Source: Actinoallomurus purpureus | Lineage (GTDB): Bacteria; Actinomycetota; Actinomycetes; Streptosporangiales; Streptosporangiaceae | Reading direction: 5' to 3' | Length of the DNA: 64,000 nt | Assembly: GCF_024055795.1 (NCBI RefSeq) | Contig: NZ_JAMXMY010000014.1 | Location: 1 to 64,000, forward strand | The notes under the pieces: model-generated | What the model was told of the DNA's origin: nothing | Database searches by the model: none | Seen by the model: the letters and a program-made list of their open reading frames with translations, nothing else | In this document: positions 6,809-14,873 of the stretch, piece after piece | How positions within the stretch are numbered: position 1 is the first letter of the stretch | How the letters are laid out: every line of letters starts with the position of its first letter | Program-made: the position numbers and the translations under genes

Positions 6809-8551
6809 ATGGCACGGCAAACGATCGCGGAGCAATTCGTCGATCTTCTCGTGCAGGCGGGTGTCAGGCGCCTGTACGGCGTCGTCGGGGACAGTCTGAA
6901 TCCCGTCACCGACGCCGTACGCCGGAATCCGTCGATCGAGTGGGTGCAGGTGCGGCACGAGGAGACCGGTGCGTTCGCGGCGGGCGCGGAGGCGCAGTTG
7001 TCCGGGCGTCTGGCCGCGTGCGCCGGTAGTTGCGGTCCGGGCCACGTGCACCTGATCAACGGGTTGTTCGACGCACACCGGAGCATGGCGCCGGTGCTGG
7101 CGCTGGCCGCGCACATCCCCAGCGCCGAGATCGGTACCGCCTATTTCCAGGAGACCCACCCGGACCGGCTGTTCGCCGAGTGCAGCCACTATTCGGAGCT
7201 GATCTCGCATCCGGCGCAGATGCCGCGGATCCTTCGGACCGCCATCCAGCACGCCGTCGGTCGTTCCGGGGTCGCGGTGGTGAGCATGTCGGGTGACATC
7301 GCGGGCCATGAGGCACCGCACCGGGGCGATGCCGTGGCGATGGTCACCCGGCGGCCGGCCGTACGCCCGGGGGAGGCCGAGATCGCTGAGCTGGCGCGGC
7401 TCATCGACGAGGCCGAGGCGATCACGCTGTTCTGCGGGAGCGGGACCGCCGGGGCTCATGACGAGGTCATCGCGTTCGCCGAGCGCGTCAAGGCGCCGGT
7501 CGGGCACGCGCTGCGCGGCAAGGAGTGGATCCAGTACGACAACCCGTTCGACGTCGGCATGTCGGGGCTGCTGGGCTACGGCGCCGCCTATGAGGCGATG
7601 CACGAGGCCGATCTGCTCATCCTGCTGGGCACCGACTTCCCGTACACGGCGTTCCTGCCCGACGACGTGCGCATCGTCCAGGTCGACATCCGGGCCGAGC
7701 ACCTGGGTCGCCGTTCCCGTCTCGACCTGGCGGTCTGGGGCGACGTCCGCGAGACGCTGCGCGCGCTCATGCCCCGGGTGCGGACCAAGACCGACCGCCG
7801 GTTCCTGGACCGGATGCTGAAGAAGCACGCCGACGCCCTCGAAGGGGTGGTCTCCGCCTACACCCGCGACGTCGAACACCACCGGCCGATCCATCCCGAA
7901 TACGTCGCCGCGATCCTGGACGAGGAGGCCGCCGACGACGCGGTCTTCACGGTCGACACCGGGATGTGCAACGTCTGGGCCGCCCGCTACCTGTCCCCGA
8001 ACGGCCGGCGCCGGGTGATCGGGTCCTTCAACCACGGGTCGATGGCGAACGCCATGCCGCAGGCCATCGGCGCCCAGATGCTCGACCGTACCCGGCAGGT
8101 GGTCTCCCTCTCCGGCGACGGCGGCTTCTCGATGCTGATGGGCGACTTCCTGACGCTGACCGGCTACGACCTGCCGGTCACGGTGGTCCTGTTCGACAAC
8201 TCCTCGCTCGGCATGGTCGACCTGGAGATGCTGGTCGGGGGCTTCCCGCCGTACGCGACCGCGTACCCGCACGTCGACTACGCCGCGATCGCGCGGGCCG
8301 CCGGGGCCCATGCCGTCCGGGTCGAGGATCCTCAGGACGTACGCGACGCGCTGCGCGAGGCCCTGGCCCACGACGGCCCGTCGCTCGTGGACCTCGTTAC
8401 CGATCCGAACGCACTGTCCATTCCGCCGCGCATCACCGGCCGGCAGCTGGCCGGCTTCGCCACGACCACGAGCAAGCTGGTGCTGAACGGCGGCGTCGGC
8501 CGCATGGTGCAGCTCGCCCGCTCGAACCTGCGCAACATCCCCCGCCCGTGA
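6809..8551 (+). CDS. poxB: pyruvate dehydrogenase (quinone)/pyruvate oxidase, ThDP-dependent
   Basis: A 580-residue member of the thiamine-diphosphate enzyme superfamily, close to the usual ~575 aa of PoxB. It opens with the family-typical ARQTIAEQFVDLLVQAGV and YGVVGDSLNPVTDAVRR. The catalytic Glu lies in VRHEETGAFAAGAEAQL (about residue 51). The central FAD/ThDP middle domain follows, and the ThDP/Mg motif is SGDGGFSMLMGDF...FDNSS at ~435-467. The enzyme converts pyruvate to acetate and CO2 and passes electrons to the quinone pool. The C-terminus is Arg-rich (VQLARSNLRNIPRP) and could contact the membrane, as in the E. coli enzyme. It appears monocistronic. Confidence 0.9.
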   Translation: MARQTIAEQFVDLLVQAGVRRLYGVVGDSLNPVTDAVRRNPSIEWVQVRHEETGAFAAGAEAQLSGRLAACAGSCGPGHVHLINGLFDAHRSMAPVLALAAHIPSAEIGTAYFQETHPDRLFAECSHYSELISHPAQMPRILRTAIQHAVGRSGVAVVSMSGDIAGHEAPHRGDAVAMVTRRPAVRPGEAEIAELARLIDEAEAITLFCGSGTAGAHDEVIAFAERVKAPVGHALRGKEWIQYDNPFDVGMSGLLGYGAAYEAMHEADLLILLGTDFPYTAFLPDDVRIVQVDIRAEHLGRRSRLDLAVWGDVRETLRALMPRVRTKTDRRFLDRMLKKHADALEGVVSAYTRDVEHHRPIHPEYVAAILDEEAADDAVFTVDTGMCNVWAARYLSPNGRRRVIGSFNHGSMANAMPQAIGAQMLDRTRQVVSLSGDGGFSMLMGDFLTLTGYDLPVTVVLFDNSSLGMVDLEMLVGGFPPYATAYPHVDYAAIARAAGAHAVRVEDPQDVRDALREALAHDGPSLVDLVTDPNALSIPPRITGRQLAGFATTTSKLVLNGGVGRMVQLARSNLRNIPRP

Positions 8552-8635
8552 CGACCGACAAGCTGGTCTTGGCCGCGGGGCAGGAGTCACGCGGGCAGGC
8601 GCAGTCGTACGGGGGCGCGACGAACGGGAACGAAC

Positions 8636-9649
8636 TCACGGGCCGTGCCGGTAGTAGTCGACGGCGATCTTGGCGGCGTAGTTGCCGTCGTCGGTGTCGA
8701 TGACCTTGATCACGGCGGTCTCGCCGGTGTTCCGGGCGCGGAGGCAGAACACGCTTCCGGGAGGAGCCTGGCGGAAGCGCACGATGTGGACGGGGGCGCG
8801 GGTGATCTGCGCGGCGCACTGGTCGGGCGTCAACGAGCCCCCCGGGGAGACGTAGGCGTCGGCGCCGTCCGGGAGTTCGAAGGCGCCGTGCCCGTCGCCG
8901 CCGCTGTTGGTGCTCATCGAGAAGGGGCCGTCCCCCTCGGCCACCGTGCCGGTCTTCAGGTCGAAGTAGTAGTTGTAGTTCGGCAGGTCCAGGCGCCGAT
9001 AGCGGTAGACGGCGACGTACGCGGATGGTGTCGCGGACACCGATGGCTTCGCGGTCGTACGGGCGTGGGCCCGGCCGTCGGAGCGGGACGGATACAGCAG
9101 CACCGCGACCAGGACCGCCCCGGCCGCTGCCGCCGCGATCATCGCGACGACGCCGGCTCTGCGCCCGAGGCGGGTGCGGCGAGTGGCCGCCGGGGCGAGC
9201 AGGGCGGGAGGCTCGTCGACGCTGTGCCCGGCCCGGGTGGGTGATGCTTCCGGCCGCGTCACCGGGCCGGGGCTCCCGGTTCGACCCTGCGGGGCGTCGG
9301 TCTCGGTGATGAGCTCCGGATGGTCGATCCGGAGCGCGGTGTGCAACCGGGTCCAGCGCTCCCGCCACTCGTCGGCGTCGCCGCCGCACGCCTCGACGAA
9401 CGCCAGGGTGACGTCCAGCGTCGGCAGCCGGCGCCCGGCGGCGGCGACCGACAGCACGGAGGGCGAGTAGTGCGCCTTGTCGGCGAGCTCCCGGTAGGTC
9501 GGTGCTCCTGGCGCGTTCGTCCGCAGCAGGCGGAGGGCGAGGGCGAACTCCTTGAGCGGCCCCTCCGGAACCGGCGCCTCTCGTCGGCCCATCGCCACCT
9601 CGATCGCGGAGTCACGAGCCGCCTCCCGATCGGCAGGCGGCTGACTCAC
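8636..9649 (-). CDS. HTH-domain membrane protein (XRE-like, cytoplasmic N-terminus)
   Basis: A 337-residue protein starting at GTG 9649. Residues ~30-95 form a helix-turn-helix with the actinobacterial pattern GPLKEFALALRLLRTNAPG..TYRELADKAHYSPSVLSVAAAGRRLPTLDVTLAFVEACGGD. A linker follows, then one transmembrane helix (GVVAMIAAAAAGAVLVAVLL, ~165-185). An outside domain of ~140 residues includes YVAVYRYRRLDLPNYNYYFDL and a cysteine pair (DQCAAQI / VFCLRARN). The architecture suggests a membrane-anchored sensor-regulator or a moonlighting HTH protein; the external domain is unrecognised. The divergent neighbour is a pair of tiny genes. Confidence 0.75.
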   Translation of the reverse strand: MSQPPADREAARDSAIEVAMGRREAPVPEGPLKEFALALRLLRTNAPGAPTYRELADKAHYSPSVLSVAAAGRRLPTLDVTLAFVEACGGDADEWRERWTRLHTALRIDHPELITETDAPQGRTGSPGPVTRPEASPTRAGHSVDEPPALLAPAATRRTRLGRRAGVVAMIAAAAAGAVLVAVLLYPSRSDGRAHARTTAKPSVSATPSAYVAVYRYRRLDLPNYNYYFDLKTGTVAEGDGPFSMSTNSGGDGHGAFELPDGADAYVSPGGSLTPDQCAAQITRAPVHIVRFRQAPPGSVFCLRARNTGETAVIKVIDTDDGNYAAKIAVDYYRHGP

Positions 9650-9928
9650 CGTAATGATCCTTGACGAGGCGGGTCAACGGTCCGTAGTGGCCGACTCCGG
9701 CGAGGGCGCGCCGGTGATCGTCGCACGGCATGGCCGTACGCGGGGCCGGCCCGCCGCCTCGTCACCCAAGGCATTACTGACCTGCGGAAACATCGCGCCG
9801 AACAATCCATCAACCCAACAATCGAAAGATCAACGCGGAACCCTGTTCCCGGCCGTCTCCTCGCGTCGAACCTGTGGGTGTCGGACCCCCGGGGGAGCGG
9901 AATCCCCGCTCCCGGAGAGGAGAACCCC

Positions 9929-10021
9929 ATGGCCGTTCGACGCCCGCGCACCGTGCCGGACGCCGGGCCCGCGCCCCGCCGCCGGTCGCTGCCGCGGTAC
10001 GTACCCGAGCGGAGGCCCTGA
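9929..10021 (+). CDS. 30-aa basic peptide gene, coupled to downstream gene
   Basis: ATG 9929 is preceded by a strong GGAGAGG site. It encodes a 30-residue Arg/Pro-rich peptide (MAVRRPRTVPDAGPAPRRRS and on), with stop TGA at 10019-10021. A single base separates the stop from the GTG of the next gene, so the two are translationally coupled. The composition is typical of high-GC non-coding sequence, so it could be only a leader. The good ribosome site is the main evidence that it is translated. Bases 9650-9928 upstream hold no other gene. Confidence 0.4.
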   Translation: MAVRRPRTVPDAGPAPRRRSLPRYVPERRP

Positions 10022-10022
10022 C

Positions 10023-10187
10023 GTGGATCGCACCACGGAGGAACCCGCGAGGGCCGCGTTCCTCCGGCTCCTGGTCGCGGTGATCGCCTCCGCGATCGTC
10101 ACCACCACGGTCATCGCCACCGCCGCCGTCTGGATGCCACCGGCCTCTGCGGGTCACGCACGGACCACCGGCCCGGCACGGCCTTAG
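10023..10187 (+). CDS. small single-pass membrane protein
   Basis: GTG 10023, preceded by GGAGG at 7-nt spacing, encodes 54 residues: an acidic start (MDRTTEEPARAAF), one strong transmembrane helix (LRLLVAVIASAIVTTTVIAT) and a short tail. It is too short for ordinary gene callers. The TGA-C-GTG junction with the 30-aa frame suggests reinitiation. No family is recognised. It lies 59 bases before a secreted-protein gene and could be part of the same transcript. Confidence 0.55.
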   Translation: MDRTTEEPARAAFLRLLVAVIASAIVTTTVIATAAVWMPPASAGHARTTGPARP

Positions 10188-10246
10188 CCCCCTCCACTGC
10201 GAGAAGGCCGGCATCGAACCGGCCCAGTCCCGAACGAGGAGTTCCC

Positions 10247-11167
10247 ATGTCCGAACAGTCACGCCCGTCCCTCTGGAGAAACGCGTCCCTGGCCGTACTG
10301 ACGGCCGCGCTGGGGCTCGCCGGCGGGGTCGCGATCGTCTCCGGCCCGGCCCACGCCGACACCGGAGTGACCGGCACCATCAACACCGGTGCCGTACCGA
10401 ACTACGTCTCCACCAAGACGATCTACGAGGGTCCCAGCAAGGCATACCACTCGGCGGGAACCGCGCTCGCCGGCAAGTCGTACGCGGTGCTGTGCACGAC
10501 CGCCTCCGGTGCGAGAAAACCGGGCGTTGCGGGCCCGGTGGCATCCTCGGACGCCTCCGGGGCGTGGGACCGGATCGCCGACCCGGCCAGCCCGGACAGG
10601 CCGATCGGCTACCTTGCCGACTCCGACCTCGTCCTGACCAGCGGCGGGACCAAGACCGACTGGACCATCCTCCCCGCCTGCCCCGCCCCGCCCCCGCTCC
10701 CGGAGGGCGACCCCCAGCATCCTGTCGTGAGCGCACCGAGTCCCGGGTGGAATGTCCCGCGGTACAAATGTGGTGGGGGGGTCCTCGAACCAGGGTTGAA
10801 CACCATCGCGTTCACCTCCGAGCAGACCATCGACATCGAGTTCTCCACCGCGAGCGTCGGCATCACGGGGATCGACGTGACGGACAACCAGACCGGATAC
10901 GAGAACTCGGGGAACGCGCTCCCGGCGATTCTCAACACCAAGAACGGGCCGACGTCCTGGCACTTCACGGAGACGGCGAAGGGAACCGGGGTGACGACGC
11001 ACACCTTCGGCGTGACCGTCGGCGGTGCCGTCGGCGGCCAGAACACGTCGGTCGAGGGCGGTGGTCCCGTCGGCGGTGCGGGGGCGTCGCAGGAGAAGGG
11101 CGGCACCGACGGCGACACGGTGGAGGGCGACGTCGCCTGGGTCGCCCGTTCCATCGCCTGCGGATGA
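10247..11167 (+). CDS. secreted protein of unknown function
   Basis: A 306-residue protein with a Sec signal peptide (basic start, SLAVLTAALGLAGGVAIVSG, probable cleavage after AHA at ~37). The mature N-terminal part (residues 40-145) looks like a bacterial SH3-like domain: YVSTKTIYEGPSKAYHSAG, KSYAVLCTTAS, WDRIADP and GYLADSDLVL. The C-terminal ~130 residues are beta-rich with Gly-rich stretches. Cysteines at CTT, PACP, KCGG and the last-but-one residue may pair. GAGGAG precedes ATG 10247. Extracellular wall or surface association is inferred from the SH3-like part only. Confidence 0.72.
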   Translation: MSEQSRPSLWRNASLAVLTAALGLAGGVAIVSGPAHADTGVTGTINTGAVPNYVSTKTIYEGPSKAYHSAGTALAGKSYAVLCTTASGARKPGVAGPVASSDASGAWDRIADPASPDRPIGYLADSDLVLTSGGTKTDWTILPACPAPPPLPEGDPQHPVVSAPSPGWNVPRYKCGGGVLEPGLNTIAFTSEQTIDIEFSTASVGITGIDVTDNQTGYENSGNALPAILNTKNGPTSWHFTETAKGTGVTTHTFGVTVGGAVGGQNTSVEGGGPVGGAGASQEKGGTDGDTVEGDVAWVARSIACG

Positions 11168-11308
11168 CCTCGCCGGCGGCCTGAATCCCGCCCGGTCACT
11201 CGCGGCCTCGGCGCCCTCATCCACCAGGGTGCCGAGGCTCGCGGCGTGATCATCTGGTAACGCACAGAACTCGTCATACCGCTGCATAGCGCGGTCTATG
11301 CTCGACGC

Positions 11309-11554
11309 ATGACCGATGGTGCCACGCGAATACCGCCCGAGCGGGAGCCGGACGAGTCGACCGTCGCCCACCTCCGGCTGCTGACCACCGGCGAGGTGGC
11401 GCGTCTGTTCCGGGTGACGCGTTCGACGGTGACGTCGTGGGCGTACCGCGGCCTGCTTCCGTACACCACCACCCCGACGGGCCACCTGCGGTTCTACCGG
11501 GAGTCGGTCGAGCGGCGGCTGGCCGAGCGGCGTGGCCCGGACGACCGCCGCTGA
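11309..11554 (+). CDS. BldC/MerR-like small helix-turn-helix protein
   Basis: An 81-residue protein with a single MerR/excisionase-type winged helix: LLTTGEVARLFRVTRSTVTS then WAYRGLLPYTTTPTGHLRFY and RESVERRLAER. This matches the BldC group of actinobacterial regulators, which lack the MerR effector domain and bind DNA as head-to-tail oligomers. A TATGCT box at 11297-11302 lies 6 bases before the ATG and there is no ribosome site, so the transcript is probably leaderless. The gene ends 3 bases from the stop of the opposite-strand ATPase gene. It may regulate the toxin-like locus beside it, but that is inference. Confidence 0.85.
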   Translation: MTDGATRIPPEREPDESTVAHLRLLTTGEVARLFRVTRSTVTSWAYRGLLPYTTTPTGHLRFYRESVERRLAERRGPDDRR

Positions 11555-11557
11555 CGG

Positions 11558-14419
11558 TCATCCGGTGGCCGGTGTGTAGAAGCGGACGAGCCCGCCGATG
11601 TTCGACAGGTCGATCACGGCCTCGGTGAGGAGCTCCGCCCAGTCGTCGTCGGCGCGGCGGGCCCCGACCGCCGTCTCGATCGCCGAGGGGGTGCCGGCAC
11701 CCCACAGGGTGGCGTCCCGGGCGGCCTGGTCGCGCTGGTCGCGGTCCCACCAGCGCGTCACGTGCTCCAACTGCTCGGCGACGCCGTCTCCGGGGACCGG
11801 CCGGCCGTAGACCCGTTCCCAGCTGTCGCCGTCGCGATGCCGGTCGGCGTCTGGGCTGCGGCGGTGGGCGGTCTGGAGCTCTTCCAGGACGAGACACCAG
11901 CGGTACGGGGCGGTGAACCATCGTGGTTCTTCGCCGGTGCAGACGCTTCCGCCGTCCAGCCGGCCGCGGAGCACGGTGATGAGGTGGTCCGCGAGCCCGC
12001 CGGGGTCGCTCCGACCGGCGATGACGGAGGCCCGCGCGGCGACCGCCGCGTCGACGGCGTGGGACAGGGCGCAGTCCCGCAGGCGGTCCGGGAGCGCCCG
12101 AAGCGAATCCACGAGCGTGGGGGAGGGGACGGGCGAGCCCCAGCCGGTCAGGTGCGCGGCCACGGTGAGCTCGGCCCACAACACGATGGACGGGTGATCG
12201 GCCAGGACGCGCTGGGCGGTGCGCATGTCCCGCAGCGTGCACGGGGACGTACGGCAGTCGGCGCCGCAGGTGCCGCTGCGCGATGTCACCAGGGCCTTCG
12301 GCGAGGCGAGGACGGCCGGCCGGGTGCTCTCGATGGCGGTCCCGTCGGGCATGCGGACCAGGTGCGGATAGTCCATGCCGTCGCTGAACACCGCGCCCTC
12401 ACCCGGGCGCAGGGTCACGAGGAACTGCGACTGGGCCTCGGTGATGTTCATGGTCGCGCCGACGGCATCGCGGTCGTCCTTGGCCGGCAGCCGGTGCACG
12501 ATCTTGACGGCGGTGTTCTTGATGACGTCGGGCACGAGCTTGGAGGGGATCTGCTCGGCCACGATCAGGCCCTCGCCGTACGCGCGGATCTCGGCGAGCA
12601 GCCCGGCGAACATCTCCACCGCGTGCGCGGCCGGCCCGGACTCCTCGCTGCGCCGCAGCAGCCGGTGCGCCTCCTCGAACACACTCAGATGCGCCAGGCC
12701 GGTCGCGACCCCGCCGCCCGCGCGCTGCCGCATCCGCAGGTACTCCACCAGGCGGACCAGCACCGTCCCCATGAGGAACGCCTTGTCGCGGTCGTCCCCG
12801 ACGTCCTCGATCTCGAAGACGACGTTGCGCGAGAGCAGGCGTTCGAAGTCGATCGGGTGGCCGCCTTCGAAGAACCGGCCGGTCGTGCCCAACCGGAGGC
12901 TGGACAGCCGGACCCGGATGAACCCGCGGACGTTGTCGGTGATCTCCTTGCCGTACCCGATCTCGGTGACGACGTCCTCGGCGGCGGCCTGCAGGTCGGC
13001 CAGGGTCGGGTAGCGCGGCATGGTCCCGGGCGTACGGGGTTCGCCGAGCGCCAGGTCCCAGCCGAGCTGCTCATAACAGCGCGTCAACGCCGCCGACAGC
13101 ACCTGAGGGAACGGCTCGTCGGACTCGAACGCGGCCAGGAACAGCGCCCGTACGAGGTCGGCGTGGGTCTGCAGGGGGAACGCCCGCCCGTTCGCATCCT
13201 TCGCGGGCTCCAGCGGGTTGATCCCGGCGGCGATGGCGTCCACATCGCCGGGCCGGATGGCGATCACCTCGGCGTCGGGCAGGCGGGCGGCCATGAGCCG
13301 GTATTCGGCCTTGGCCGGCTCGACCACCAGCCACGGCAGCCCGGCGGCGGTCGCGGAGGCCAGCAGCCCGCGTACGGTCTGGGACTTGCCCGCGCCCGTG
13401 GCGCCGCACACGAAGGTGTGCCGGTTCAGGCTCTCCAGCGGCACCGAGAGCATCCCCACATCGGCGCGGTTACGGTCCAGCACCCGGCCGAGCGGCACAC
13501 CCCCCGACGCCGTCTCGGGGGTGACGTCGAACTCCGGGCGCACGACGAACCGAACGCCCGGCACCTCCCGCACCGGCGGCCGGGCCAGCGCTGAAACCAG
13601 CCGGGACCCGGCCTCGAACGGCCACGCCGACCCTCTCTCGGCGGTCGCGAACTCATCGCCGTCGGGCGCGGGCGCGAGGGCGTACGGCAGGCCGTCCAGG
13701 TCCGCCGACGCGCAGACCAGCGCCGCGACCCGGGTCGCCGCCTGCGGGCTCATGCCACCGGCCAGCAGACGTACGCGCCACAGCCCGCTGGTGCCGGCCT
13801 GACGCAGCTCCCGGTGGCGGCGCTCCAGCCGGGCCGCCTCCACGGCGTTCTCCGGCGAGCGCTCGGCCATCGACTGCGCCGTGTACGCGCGGTCGGCGAT
13901 CTCATCCGCCAGCCGGCCGGTCTCGGCGGTGTTCACGGGTTCGGCCAGCAGCAGCCATGCGAACGGCTGGGTCCACACCGACAGGAGGCAGTCCTCCAGC
14001 GACGGCCGCACCACCTGCGCCGACGCGTCCGACTGATCGTCGGTGAGCAGCCCGTCGGTGATTCCGCCGATCCGCGCCCAGCTCGGCAGATCACCCATCA
14101 CGTCGGCGACCGCGCCCGGCCGCAGCATCCGGCCGCGCCCGCCCACCGGCAGGTTCAACGCCGCGCCGCCGGTGCCGTCTTCGGTGATCAGGCTCTCGCC
14201 GCCGACGTACACCTCGACCGGCCCACCGGCGCTCGCCCGCCGCCAGCCGACCAGCACGGGCCCACCACCGTGGTAAGCCGACACCAGTGCCGCCAACCGC
14301 TGATCACGCCACTCATCCCGCCCACCGGACTCGGATTCGTCGGTGAGCCGCCGCCGGGGCACCTCGACCAGCCGACACGCCGTCAGCGTCCGCGCCAGAT
14401 CCCACACCGATGCGCCCAT
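11558..14419 (-). CDS. HerA/DUF87-type P-loop ATPase
   Basis: A 953-residue cytoplasmic protein. The N-terminal ~330 residues are of unknown fold. Then comes a HerA/FtsK-superfamily ATPase core: Walker A CGATGAGKSQTVRGLL at ~338, LVVEPAKAEYRLM after it (typical of DUF87), Walker B/sensor HLSVFEEAHRLLRR at ~575-588, and an IVAEQIPSKLVPDVIKNTAVKIVHRLPAKDDRDAVG segment, which is the conserved HerA/VirB4-like C-terminal motif. A C-terminal ~250-residue extension contains a Cys cluster (CGADCRTSPCTLRD) that may bind metal. ATG 14419 (or GTG 14422) overlaps the stop of a 51-aa upstream frame. It is the last gene of an operon with the RelA-like toxin. Such ATPases pump DNA or protein through rings; the substrate here is unknown. 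Confidence 0.85.
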   Translation of the reverse strand: MGASVWDLARTLTACRLVEVPRRRLTDESESGGRDEWRDQRLAALVSAYHGGGPVLVGWRRASAGGPVEVYVGGESLITEDGTGGAALNLPVGGRGRMLRPGAVADVMGDLPSWARIGGITDGLLTDDQSDASAQVVRPSLEDCLLSVWTQPFAWLLLAEPVNTAETGRLADEIADRAYTAQSMAERSPENAVEAARLERRHRELRQAGTSGLWRVRLLAGGMSPQAATRVAALVCASADLDGLPYALAPAPDGDEFATAERGSAWPFEAGSRLVSALARPPVREVPGVRFVVRPEFDVTPETASGGVPLGRVLDRNRADVGMLSVPLESLNRHTFVCGATGAGKSQTVRGLLASATAAGLPWLVVEPAKAEYRLMAARLPDAEVIAIRPGDVDAIAAGINPLEPAKDANGRAFPLQTHADLVRALFLAAFESDEPFPQVLSAALTRCYEQLGWDLALGEPRTPGTMPRYPTLADLQAAAEDVVTEIGYGKEITDNVRGFIRVRLSSLRLGTTGRFFEGGHPIDFERLLSRNVVFEIEDVGDDRDKAFLMGTVLVRLVEYLRMRQRAGGGVATGLAHLSVFEEAHRLLRRSEESGPAAHAVEMFAGLLAEIRAYGEGLIVAEQIPSKLVPDVIKNTAVKIVHRLPAKDDRDAVGATMNITEAQSQFLVTLRPGEGAVFSDGMDYPHLVRMPDGTAIESTRPAVLASPKALVTSRSGTCGADCRTSPCTLRDMRTAQRVLADHPSIVLWAELTVAAHLTGWGSPVPSPTLVDSLRALPDRLRDCALSHAVDAAVAARASVIAGRSDPGGLADHLITVLRGRLDGGSVCTGEEPRWFTAPYRWCLVLEELQTAHRRSPDADRHRDGDSWERVYGRPVPGDGVAEQLEHVTRWWDRDQRDQAARDATLWGAGTPSAIETAVGARRADDDWAELLTEAVIDLSNIGGLVRFYTPATG

Positions 14420-14422
14420 CAC

Positions 14423-14578
14423 TCATCCACCGGCCACGCTGATCGGTTCGGCCCCTGTCGCCTCGGCGATGAGTCGCTCGCAGACCTCAGGCGACTCCTC
14501 GTGTGCCTGCCGTACGACCTCGGCCGGCGAATCCGTGCCGTCGGACGCGTTGCTGTGACTGTGCAGATCAATCCGCAT
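14423..14578 (-). CDS. 51-aa PHP-domain-like peptide
   Basis: ATG 14578 encodes a 51-residue frame that begins MRIDLHSHSNASDGTDSPAE. This is an excellent match to the first motif of PHP-superfamily phosphoesterases (RIDLHTHS..SDGTDSP). After residue ~25 the match ends abruptly (HEESPEVCERLIAEATGAE), so the remaining metal-binding motifs of PHP (about 250 residues) are absent. The frame fills the gap between the 94-aa gene (8 bases) and the ATPase (stop TGA touches GTG/ATG) with no ribosome site of its own, suggesting coupled translation. It could be a domesticated remnant or a real micro-protein using an HxH metal site. Confidence 0.5.
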   Translation of the reverse strand: MRIDLHSHSNASDGTDSPAEVVRQAHEESPEVCERLIAEATGAEPISVAGG

Positions 14579-14586
14579 CAGCAGGG

Positions 14587-14871
14587 TCATTCATCGCCGG
14601 TAGACGATGATCCGCTGCTGCCCCATCTCTCACGGAAGCGTTCGATCAGGTCGTTGGCCTGGGGTCCGCTGATTTCGGTGAGTTCGGGAAGCCCCAGTTC
14701 TTCGCCTCGTTCGATCTGCTGGAAGACATCCGTGGGTCCCCAAGTGAGATCGCGGCGTATCGATTCGTCGGAGACCCCTTCGGCTGTGGGGCGGCGGCGC
14801 ACCAGCCCGGACGGATTGTCGATCGTGCGGCCCTGGCCGATCACTGCGTAGTACTTCGTCTCGCCGCTCAA
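14587..14871 (-). CDS. small protein, candidate immunity/antitoxin for the RelA-like toxin
   Basis: A 94-residue protein with TTG start at 14871 and a GAAGGG site inside the end of the upstream gene. It reads SGETKYYAVIGQGRTIDNPS then GLVRRR..EGVSDESIRRDLTWGPTDVFQQIERGEELGLPELTEI. It is acidic (last 30 residues with many E/D/S), soluble and lacks a signal peptide. Placement directly after the toxin-like gene, 2 bases away, is the standard position of an immunity protein in polymorphic toxin loci. I do not recognise the family; the immunity role is inferred from order, size and charge. Confidence 0.65.
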   Translation of the reverse strand: MSGETKYYAVIGQGRTIDNPSGLVRRRPTAEGVSDESIRRDLTWGPTDVFQQIERGEELGLPELTEISGPQANDLIERFRERWGSSGSSSTGDE

Positions 14872-14873
14872 CG

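Noticed and set aside
6344-8590. 748-codon open frame on the minus strand opposite poxB
   Set aside because: Arg/Asp/His-rich composition typical of a GC-rich antisense shadow; the plus strand encodes the complete PoxB with all motifs.
11762-13594. 610-codon plus-strand frame opposite the DUF87 ATPase
   Set aside because: Antisense shadow of a gene with clear Walker motifs.
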